Shown here: positions 1 through 4,898 of the stretch, piece after piece
How the letters are laid out: each line of letters opens with the position of its first letter
Position numbering within the stretch: position 1 is the stretch's first letter
DNA from: an uncultured Sphingomonadales bacterium
Lineage (GTDB): Bacteria > Pseudomonadota > Alphaproteobacteria > Sphingomonadales > Sphingomonadaceae
NCBI GenBank assembly: GCA_903828025.1
Contig: CAIKKO010000150.1
Span: forward strand, 1-5,668
Direction: 5' to 3'
Length of the DNA stretch: 5,668 bases
Made by a program: the position numbers and the translations under genes
Notes under the pieces: generated by a model
What the model saw: only the letters and a program-made list of their open reading frames with translations
The model's database searches: none
What the model was told of the DNA's origin: nothing

Positions 1-441
1 GCCGTCTCGCTCGGCGCGCCGCGCGTCGGCGATCTCGGCAATGCAACCTCGTTCGGCTATTCGTTCGGCCCCCTCATCAGCTGGAACTTCCCGCTGAACG
101 GTGCCGCCCGCGCCCGCGTCCATGAGAACGAGGCGATCGCGCAGGGCTCGCTCGCGCGGTTCGACGCAGCGGTCCTGAATGCGCTCAAGGAAGCCGAGCA
201 GGCGCTGGCCCGCGCCGGCGGCGCCACCTTGCGCGAGGAGGCACTGCGCCGCGCGATGACCGCGAGCAGCGACGCCGCGCGCCTCTCGCGCACCCGCTTC
301 GACTACGGCGCGGACAGCTTCCTCCAGCTGCTCGATGCCGAACGCCAGCGCGCCGCCGCGCGCGCCGCGCTGGCTTCGGCCGAGGCAGACCGGGCCAATG
401 CCCAGATCAGCGTGTTCAAGGCGCTTGGCGGGGGCTGGTGA
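1..441 (+). CDS. Outer-membrane efflux protein, TolC/NodT family (3' part only)
   Basis: This is the last 146 residues of an outer-membrane channel of the kind that completes tripartite RND or related efflux pumps and exports drugs, metals or other small molecules across the envelope. The frame is open from base 1 to the TGA at 439-441, so the 5' end lies outside the window. Visible hallmarks are a GPLISWNFPL segment (about residues 24-33) followed by an R-A-R-V-H-E-N-E-A helix start, as in the second OEP repeat, and the terminal helix with RTRFDYGADSFLQLLDAER (about 97-115) ending in the ALGGGW tail typical of NodT-type lipoproteins. The long Ala/Arg/Glu-rich stretches fit the coiled-coil periplasmic barrel. 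The lipobox region is missing, so lipidation cannot be judged. The pump and membrane-fusion genes would be expected upstream. The amidohydrolase follows after only 22 bp. The family call is firm; the exported substrate is unknown. Confidence 0.9.
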   Translation, partial: AVSLGAPRVGDLGNATSFGYSFGPLISWNFPLNGAARARVHENEAIAQGSLARFDAAVLNALKEAEQALARAGGATLREEALRRAMTASSDAARLSRTRFDYGADSFLQLLDAERQRAAARAALASAEADRANAQISVFKALGGGW

Positions 442-450
442 GCGGATCGT

Positions 451-456
451 GGGGAG
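451..456 (+). promoter_or_regulatory. Ribosome binding site of the amidohydrolase gene
   Basis: GGGGAG lies 7 bases before the ATG at 464. It selects this start over an in-frame ATG at 335 that lies inside the efflux gene. The methionine at 464 also begins a clear signal peptide, which supports the choice. Confidence 0.7.
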
Positions 457-463
457 CAGCGCG

Positions 464-1726
464 ATGAAGGCCTGGTTGGGATGTGCGCTGGCGTTGGTTC
501 TGGTCAGTCCTGCACGCGCAGACGCCCCGCAAACCCGCACCTTGCTGCGCCCCGCCCAAGTGTTCGACGGGGTCGATCCCGCGCCGCATCCGGGCTGGGA
601 AGTGCTGGTCGAGGGCGCGCGGATCGCAGCGGTCGGCCCGCATCTGGCCGTGCCCGCCGATGCCGTGGTGATCGAACTGCCCGGCCAGACCCTCCTCCCC
701 GGCCTGATCGAGGGCCACAGCCACTTGTTCCTGCACCCCTATAACGAGGTCGATTGGGACGATCAGGTGCTGCACGAACCGCTCGCGCTGCGCACCGTGC
801 GCGCCGCGAAAGCCGCCGAAATCACGCTGCGGGCAGGCTTCACCACCGAGCGCGATCTCGGCACCGAAGGCGCAGGCTATGCCGATGTCGGCCTGAAAAA
901 AGCCATCGACAGCGGGATCACGCCGGGGCCGCGCCTGCTGGTTGCGACCCGCGCCATCGTCGCGCTGGGGGCCTATGGACCCAAGGGGTTCGAGCCGGGC
1001 GTTCCGGTGCCGCAAGGCGCGGAGGAAGCCAGCGGGACGGACGGCGTGGTGCGCGCGGTGCGCGGCCAGATCGCGGCGGGCGCGGACGTGGTGAAGCTCT
1101 ACGCCGATTACCACTACCGCGCCGGGGAACCGAGCCTGCCGACCTTCTCGCAGGCCGAAATGGACGCCGCCGTCGCCGCCGCGCACGATGCCGGGCGCAC
1201 GGTCGCGGTCCATGCCGTCACCGCCGAGGGCATGCGCCGCGCGGTCGCCGCCGGGGTCGATACCATCGAGCACGGCGATGAAGGCACGGCGGCGGTGTTC
1301 AAGGCGATGGCGGCGAAACACATCGCGTTCTGCCCGACATTGGCCGCCGCCGAAGCCATCGCGCGCTATCGCGGCTGGAACGGCGCGGAACCGGCTCCGG
1401 CCAGCGTCGCGCAAAGCCGCGCCGCGTTCCGGCTGGCGCTGGCTGCGGGGGTGCCGATCTGCATGGGCGGCGATGTCGGCGTGTTCGCGCACGGCGAAAA
1501 TATGCGTGAAATGGAAAGCATGGCCGCAGCCGGGATGACGCCCGCCGCCGTCATGATCGCGGCCACCTCAGGCAATGCGCAAGCCTTTCACGTGGCGGAC
1601 AAGCTGGGCGCGGTGAAGGTGGGCCTCTACGCCGATCTCGTCGCGCTCGATGGCGATCCCACGCGCGATATCACCGCCGTGCGCAAGGTGCGCATGGTGA
1701 TGAAAGGCGGCGCTGTCGTGCGCTAG
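464..1726 (+). CDS. Exported metal-dependent amidohydrolase (imidazolonepropionase/Xaa-Pro dipeptidase-like)
   Basis: This 420-residue enzyme belongs to the amidohydrolase superfamily, whose members use one or two metal ions in a TIM barrel to hydrolyse C-N bonds. Residues 1-19 form a signal peptide (K2, hydrophobic core LGCALALVLV, then SPARA before a predicted cut at A19/D20), so it probably acts in the periplasm. An N-terminal beta-sandwich strand region is followed by LLPGLIEGHSHL with the metal pair H85/H87. Further expected ligands are K211 in GADVVKLYAD (the position that is carbamylated in dipeptidase-like members), H250 in VAVHAVTAEG, H270 in DTIEHGDEG and D337 in GGDVGVFAHG. A C-terminal GLYADLVALDGDP segment closes the composite domain. 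Length and motifs look complete. Relatives include bacterial Xaa-Pro or Xaa-Arg dipeptidases and uncharacterised metal-dependent hydrolases, so the substrate cannot be named. It lies 22 bp after the efflux gene and probably shares its transcript. Confidence 0.88.
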   Translation: MKAWLGCALALVLVSPARADAPQTRTLLRPAQVFDGVDPAPHPGWEVLVEGARIAAVGPHLAVPADAVVIELPGQTLLPGLIEGHSHLFLHPYNEVDWDDQVLHEPLALRTVRAAKAAEITLRAGFTTERDLGTEGAGYADVGLKKAIDSGITPGPRLLVATRAIVALGAYGPKGFEPGVPVPQGAEEASGTDGVVRAVRGQIAAGADVVKLYADYHYRAGEPSLPTFSQAEMDAAVAAAHDAGRTVAVHAVTAEGMRRAVAAGVDTIEHGDEGTAAVFKAMAAKHIAFCPTLAAAEAIARYRGWNGAEPAPASVAQSRAAFRLALAAGVPICMGGDVGVFAHGENMREMESMAAAGMTPAAVMIAATSGNAQAFHVADKLGAVKVGLYADLVALDGDPTRDITAVRKVRMVMKGGAVVR

Positions 1727-1758
1727 AGTCTTTCCGGCCGCACCACCATCACCAACCC

Positions 1759-1841
1759 TCGTCATTCCCGCGAAGGCGGGAATCCAGAGCCCCGATCGCA
1801 ACGCCAGCCGCCCTGGACCCCCACCTGCGCGGGGGTGACGA
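1759..1841. repeat. Compound palindromic intergenic repeat (two hairpins inside an outer inverted repeat)
   Basis: The element opens with TCGTCA (1759-1764) and closes with its reverse complement TGACGA (1836-1841). Hairpin one is a perfect 8-bp stem ATTCCCGC/GCGGGAAT (1764-1771 and 1776-1783) with loop GAAG. Hairpin two pairs ACCCCC (1817-1822) with GGGGGT (1831-1836), plus one further C-G pair beyond an A-C mismatch. An inner CCAG (1784-1787) matches CTGG (1813-1816), so the whole can fold as a four-way junction. Hairpin one has the form ATTCCC-N8-GGGAAT, the same pattern as Neisseria dRS3 repeats, and similar sequences are widespread in proteobacterial intergenic DNA (recalled, not searched). 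It sits between two convergent genes and could help stop transcription from both sides, although there is no T-run. Confidence 0.75.
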
Positions 1842-1867
1842 AGCGGGGGGACATTGCGCCTTGCTGA

Positions 1868-2671
1868 TCAGACCAGATTGTTGCGCGCCAACGTCGTCCC
1901 CGCTCGCCACGAAACACCGACCTCGTGCCAATAGGCGGCGATCTTCTCCTGCGGCGCGATATCGAGCAGCTCCTCGACCGGCGAATCGAAATAGGTCAGG
2001 TCGAAGTCGCCCTTGAAGCAGCGGCCAAAGTCCACATCATAGCTCGACATGGTCACCACTTCGTCGAGGCTCTGCGTTCCGTCGGTCTCGATCGCGGGCA
2101 GCCAGCGGTTGTGCACCATCGGCAACCCGTTGACGAAGCCGGGCCGTTCCGCCGTTTCGGTGATGGTGAAGCGCCCTTCCGCCAGCCGCCGGTCGAACGC
2201 CGCGAGCGTCACGCCAAACGTCCCGCCGGGTGCAAGCCGCGGCCCCGCCTTGCCGACATTGACCGGGCGGCTCATCTGAATCGAACCGAGCTTTTTGGGA
2301 TAGCCCTGATGCTGCCCGCGCAGCATCGCGAATTCCTTGTCCACCCAGATGTAGATGCACCGCGACCAGGTCTTGCCCTGAAACTGGCAGCGCACGACGA
2401 TGAACATCTCCTTGTACTGCACCCGCACCGGATCGAGGATCTGCAAGGGATCGTCGCTGGTCGATTGCCAGTCCGCCCAGATCGCGGCGACCGCGCCGGG
2501 GTCTTCTTCCGCCAGCGTGAAGCCTTCGGGCAGCAGCGCGGCGATCTTGGCCGGGTCCGTCCGGTATTCCAGCGTGATCAGCTCGCCCGAATAGTGCCAC
2601 GGCACCGGCGGCACGATGCTCGCCTTGCCGGTCGGCGTGCGCGGATAGAACAGGCCCTGCAGGTTGCTCAT
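1868..2671 (-). CDS. Acetoacetate decarboxylase-like (ADC superfamily) protein
   Basis: This 267-residue protein resembles acetoacetate decarboxylase, a cytoplasmic beta-barrel enzyme that forms a Schiff base between lysine and a 2- or 3-oxo acid. The key evidence is HQGYPKKLGSIQ, with K126-K127 matching the catalytic Lys115-Lys116 pair of the Clostridium enzyme (AYPKKLG context), and LEYRTDPAKIAALLPEGF (34-51), matching the conserved N-terminal YRTD region. By eye, the position of the clostridial Arg29 is a glycine here (G29), and no obvious counterpart of Glu76 aligns. True acetoacetate decarboxylation is therefore uncertain; some ADC-like enzymes, including one described from Sphingomonas wittichii, act as aldolase-dehydratases instead. 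The ATG at 2671 is preceded by GAGG (2677-2680 on this strand) with a 5-base spacer. The gene is divergent from the FAH-family gene, 130 bp apart, suggesting a shared pathway. No signal peptide is seen. Confidence 0.87.
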   Translation of the reverse strand: MSNLQGLFYPRTPTGKASIVPPVPWHYSGELITLEYRTDPAKIAALLPEGFTLAEEDPGAVAAIWADWQSTSDDPLQILDPVRVQYKEMFIVVRCQFQGKTWSRCIYIWVDKEFAMLRGQHQGYPKKLGSIQMSRPVNVGKAGPRLAPGGTFGVTLAAFDRRLAEGRFTITETAERPGFVNGLPMVHNRWLPAIETDGTQSLDEVVTMSSYDVDFGRCFKGDFDLTYFDSPVEELLDIAPQEKIAAYWHEVGVSWRAGTTLARNNLV

Positions 2672-2701
2672 GAATACCTCGTCTCGGTCGTGTAAGGCCT
2701 G

Positions 2702-2725
2702 CTTCTAGCGCAGCGCTCCCGGCAA
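2702..2725 (-). promoter_or_regulatory. Candidate promoter of the ADC-like gene
   Basis: Read on the minus strand, TTGCCGG (2725-2719) is followed after 9 bases by GCTAGAAG (2709-2702). These resemble the alphaproteobacterial housekeeping pattern TTGACGS-N10-14-GCTANAWC, with 6 of 7 and 7 of 8 matches, although the spacer is one base short of that range. Transcription would begin near 2696, giving a leader of about 25 bases that contains the GAGG ribosome site. This is prediction only. Confidence 0.4.
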
Positions 2726-2727
2726 GC

Positions 2728-2744
2728 TTGGCCGAAGCGGCCAA
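2728..2744. promoter_or_regulatory. Perfect inverted repeat, candidate operator between divergent genes
   Basis: TTGGCCG-AAG-CGGCCAA is a 7-3-7 perfect dyad. It lies 2 bp outside the -35-like element of the ADC-side promoter and 3 bp outside that of the FAH-side promoter, so a protein bound here would sit equally placed for both. The dyad form suits a dimeric helix-turn-helix regulator such as a TetR, GntR or LysR type better than the usual direct-repeat sites of AraC proteins, so the AraC gene downstream may not be its partner. It could also be a small hairpin. Confidence 0.5.
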
Positions 2745-2747
2745 TAC

Positions 2748-2772
2748 CTGTGGCCGCGCGAACCGCTAAAGC
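2748..2772 (+). promoter_or_regulatory. Candidate promoter of the FAH-family gene
   Basis: GCTAAAGC (2765-2772) matches 7 of 8 positions of the alphaproteobacterial -10 pattern GCTANAWC. The -35 candidate CTGTGGC (2748-2754), 10 bases upstream, is weak, which would suit a promoter needing an activator. Transcription would start near 2779, leaving a short leader with the AAGAGGG ribosome site at 2788-2794. Confidence 0.35.
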
Positions 2773-2801
2773 GTAGCACAGACGGACAAGAGGGCCTCAC
2801 G

Positions 2802-3689
2802 ATGATCACCGAATACCGCCGCATCCTGCTCGATGGCTACCCCATCCTGACCACCCGCCACGGCGACGAACTGGTCACGCGCGATGGCCGCAGCATTGGC
2901 GCGAGCGAGGCGGTGCATCTTGCGCCCTGCAACCCGAGCAAGATCATCTGCGTCCACCTCAATTATCACAGCCGGGTCAACGAGTTCATCACCAAACTGC
3001 CCCCCGCCCCCACCTATTTCCAGAAGCCGCTGACCGCGCTCAACACGCATGGCGGCGCCGTGGTCCGGCCCGAGCGCTGCAAGTGGCTCAATTATGAGGG
3101 CGAGATCGCCATCGTCATCGGCAAGACCTGCCGCAACATCGCGCCTGCCGATGCGGGGGACTATATCCTCGGCTACTCGGTCGCCAACGACTACGGCCTC
3201 CACGATTTCCGCGATACCGACGCGGGTTCGATGCTGCGGGTGAAAGGTTCGGACACGCTCTGCCCGATTGGCCCCGGCCTCGTCACCGGCTGGGATTTTC
3301 GCGGCAAGCAGATCCGCACTTATGTCAACGGCGAGGTCCGGCAGGACGGCAATACCAGCGACATGGAGTGGGACATGCACTACCTCGTCGCCGATATCGC
3401 GCGCACGATCACGCTGGAGCCGGGCGATGTGCTGCTCTCGGGCACGCCTGCCAACAGCCGCCCGGTGCAGCCCGGCGATGTCGTCGAAGTCGAAGTCGAA
3501 GGCCTCGGCAAACTGACCAACACCATCGTCCACGGCCCCACCCCGATCCGCGAGGATTGCGGCGCGCAGCCCAGCGAATCCGAAGAAGTGATCTCCACCG
3601 CGATGGGCGGCGACTGGGAGTTTCGGGGCAAGCGTGCAGCCGGCGGCCAGGGCGCAGCCTTCTATGAATCCGCGCTCGAAACCAAGTGA
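2802..3689 (+). CDS. Fumarylacetoacetate hydrolase (FAH) family enzyme
   Basis: This 295-residue cytoplasmic protein belongs to the FAH superfamily, Mg- or Mn-dependent enzymes that cleave C-C bonds, decarboxylate or isomerise 2-oxo and 1,3-dicarbonyl acids in ring-degradation pathways. After an N-terminal region of about 45 residues, the catalytic fold begins at KIICVHLNYHSR (47-58). Expected metal ligands are E99 and E101 in NYEGEIAIVIGK and D130 in VANDYGLHDFRDTD, with K148 in RVKGSD and the SGTPAN turn (213-218) as further signature points. The fold closes at the GDVVEVEVEGLG strand. A tail of about 50 residues from around 247 to 295, with a GGDWEFRGKRA segment, goes beyond the domain. 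The closest named types are HpaG/HpcE-like isomerase-decarboxylases and fumarylpyruvate or acylpyruvate hydrolases; the exact reaction is not decidable. The ATG is preceded by AAGAGGG (2788-2794) with a 7-base spacer. It is divergent from the ADC-like gene. Confidence 0.9.
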   Translation: MITEYRRILLDGYPILTTRHGDELVTRDGRSIGASEAVHLAPCNPSKIICVHLNYHSRVNEFITKLPPAPTYFQKPLTALNTHGGAVVRPERCKWLNYEGEIAIVIGKTCRNIAPADAGDYILGYSVANDYGLHDFRDTDAGSMLRVKGSDTLCPIGPGLVTGWDFRGKQIRTYVNGEVRQDGNTSDMEWDMHYLVADIARTITLEPGDVLLSGTPANSRPVQPGDVVEVEVEGLGKLTNTIVHGPTPIREDCGAQPSESEEVISTAMGGDWEFRGKRAAGGQGAAFYESALETK

Positions 3690-3692
3690 ATA

Positions 3693-3718
3693 GCCCTCTC
3701 CCCTTCAGGGGAGAGGGC
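3693..3718 (+). terminator. Strong hairpin just after the FAH gene, possible terminator
   Basis: An 11-bp perfect stem GCCCTCTCCCC/GGGGAGAGGGC (3693-3703 and 3708-3718) with loop TTCA begins 4 bases after the stop codon. It is very GC-rich but no T-run follows, so it may only protect the 3' end of the mRNA. It is also the left arm of the larger repeat at 3693-3810. Confidence 0.35.
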
Positions 3719-3810
3719 CCGGAGAGGGGCAAATACACGCCCAAGCCCCTCTCAACTTCGGCTAGGCGCTGCGCGCCAAGCCTGCGTATCTCTCCCCTGA
3801 AGGGGAGAGA
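3693..3810. repeat. Four-hairpin compound repeat flanked by inverted 20-bp palindromes
   Basis: Four stems follow one another. The first is the 11-bp stem at 3693-3718. The second pairs GAGAGGGGC (3722-3730) with GCCCCTCTC (3745-3753). The third pairs GGCTAGGCGC (3760-3769) with GCGCCAAGCC (3773-3782) with a single A-A mismatch and a TGC loop. The fourth is the 9-bp stem TCTCTCCCC/GGGGAGAGA (3789-3797 and 3802-3810) with loop TGAA. The 20-mer at 3696-3715 is the exact reverse complement of the one at 3790-3809, so the outer arms can also pair with each other. This layout is like REP/BIME-type mobile palindromic elements; translated, such sequences give the familiar spurious PLPFRGEG peptide. 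It fills most of the gap between the FAH and AraC genes and is unrelated in sequence to the repeat at 1759-1841. Confidence 0.75.
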
Positions 3811-3843
3811 GCGATCACCGGCAGTCCGAATCGTGCGCGCTGC

Positions 3844-3871
3844 TTGTCCGCGCGGCGGTGCCTGCTAGTCT
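3844..3871 (+). promoter_or_regulatory. Candidate leaderless promoter of the AraC-family gene
   Basis: TTGTCCG (3844-3850) and GCTAGTCT (3864-3871), 13 bases apart, partly match the TTGACGS-N10-14-GCTANAWC pattern. Transcription would start about 7 bases further on, at or next to the ATG at 3879. No ribosome binding site precedes that ATG, which agrees with a leaderless message, a common arrangement in alphaproteobacteria. Confidence 0.4.
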
Positions 3872-3878
3872 GCCGCCC

Positions 3879-4898
3879 ATGGCAGAGCCCACCATTTCGG
3901 CGCAGTTCCTGCGGCATGTGGCCAATTGCGTCGAGCTGACCGGCCATTCGGCGGCGGGGCTGCTGGGCAAGATCGCGGTGACGCGCGCCGTGCTGGAAGA
4001 CCCGGACGGGCTGATCCCCCTCGCCCATTTCATCGCGTTCTTCGAGGATGCGGCCTTGCTGGTGCGCAATCCGCATTTCGGGCTGCATGCGGGGCGGTTG
4101 GCCGGGTCCGACAGCCTCGGCCCGCTGAGCTTCTTGTTCCTCAGCGCCCCGGACTTGCGCACCGCGTTCGCCAGCTTCACTCGCTATCTCTCGACCATGC
4201 AGCAGGCGAGCAGCAACCACTTCACCGATCAAGGCCATTGGGCGACGTTTTCCTATGGTGTGCTCGATCAGTCGCTTACCCAGCGGCGGCAGGACGCGGA
4301 GTATTCCATCGGCGCGATGTTCAACCTTGCCCGGCAATTTACCGGCGGCGAGATCGAGCTGCGCGAAGTGCGCTTCGAACATGCGCGCGTGGGTGATTAC
4401 GCGCGCTACCGCGACTACTTCGGCTGCGATGTGTTCTTCGAGCAGGACGACAATGCACTGACGCTGGAAGGCCGCTATCTCGAAGTGCGCGGGCGCGTGC
4501 TGAGCCCCAGCCTGCACCCGATCCTGGAGGAGCACCTCCGCCGTCTGGCCGGGCGCGAACCGGGCCCATCGTTTGCGGGACGAGTCAAAGTGCTGATCGA
4601 AGCCGCGCCGCTCGATGCGCCGCCCACGCTGGCCGAAGCGGCGCGCAGTCTGGAGGTGTCCGTGCCCACGCTGCACCGGCGCTTGCGCGGCGAGGGCACC
4701 GGCTGGCGCGCCTTGCTCCACGAACACCGCATGGTCGCCGCCGCGCGCCTGCTGCGCGAAAGCCGCCGCAACGTGAGCGCGATCGCCCTGGCGGTGGGCT
4801 TTGCCGAAAGCGCCAGCTTCACTCGCAGCTTTGCGCGGCGCTTCGGGATTTCGCCCGGCCGCTACCGCGCGCTGGGCACCGCTTCCGACAAGGCCTGA
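3879..4898 (+). CDS. AraC-family transcriptional regulator with Arabinose_bd-type sensor domain
   Basis: This 339-residue DNA-binding regulator has two parts. Residues 1 to about 200 form an N-terminal sensing domain of the Arabinose_bd/OruR type, with a typical opening (ISAQFLRHVANCVELTGHSA) and a segment resembling FGLHAGRLAGSDSLGPLSFL. The C-terminal AraC domain carries a first helix-turn-helix at about 251-272 (LAEAARSLEVSVPTLHRRL) and the family signature at about 298-330, with AIALAVGFAESASFTRSFAR followed by RFGISPGRYR. The domain is complete. An in-frame GTG at 3858 would add seven residues (MPASLPP), but the ATG fits the promoter-like spacing and the usual family start; neither has a ribosome site. 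It follows the FAH gene across the compound repeat and overlaps the convergent transporter gene, so it may control either or both. The effector is unknown. The lack of a separate metabolic gene directly behind it means its target is not obvious. Confidence 0.9.
   Translation: MAEPTISAQFLRHVANCVELTGHSAAGLLGKIAVTRAVLEDPDGLIPLAHFIAFFEDAALLVRNPHFGLHAGRLAGSDSLGPLSFLFLSAPDLRTAFASFTRYLSTMQQASSNHFTDQGHWATFSYGVLDQSLTQRRQDAEYSIGAMFNLARQFTGGEIELREVRFEHARVGDYARYRDYFGCDVFFEQDDNALTLEGRYLEVRGRVLSPSLHPILEEHLRRLAGREPGPSFAGRVKVLIEAAPLDAPPTLAEAARSLEVSVPTLHRRLRGEGTGWRALLHEHRMVAAARLLRESRRNVSAIALAVGFAESASFTRSFARRFGISPGRYRALGTASDKA

Noticed and set aside
335..463. In-frame upstream ATG extending the amidohydrolase by 43 residues
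   Set aside because: The extension lies within the efflux gene in another frame, would bury the signal peptide, and lacks the GGGGAG ribosome site that precedes 464.
416..1492. 358-codon open frame on the minus strand
   Set aside because: It is antisense to the well-supported amidohydrolase, with Arg/His/Gly-rich low-information translation typical of shadow frames in high-GC DNA.
1759..1841. CRISPR repeat or phage attachment site
   Set aside because: There is only one unit with no spacer array, and no integrase or tRNA is nearby.
1925..2695. 256-codon open frame on the plus strand
   Set aside because: It is the antisense shadow of the ADC-like gene and shows no recognisable domain.
2766..3533. 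255-codon open frame on the minus strand
   Set aside because: It is the antisense shadow of the FAH-family gene; its Asp/Val/Ala-rich composition follows from the other strand's codons.
3686..3868. 60-codon open frame encoding a PLPFRGEGPERG peptide
   Set aside because: It is a translation of the compound palindromic repeat, a well-known source of false small proteins.
4630..4642. TGGCCGAAGCGGC inside the AraC gene, matching 13 bases of the candidate operator
   Set aside because: It encodes the conserved first helix-turn-helix region (LAEAA), lacks the full dyad, and is easily explained by GC-rich codon use.
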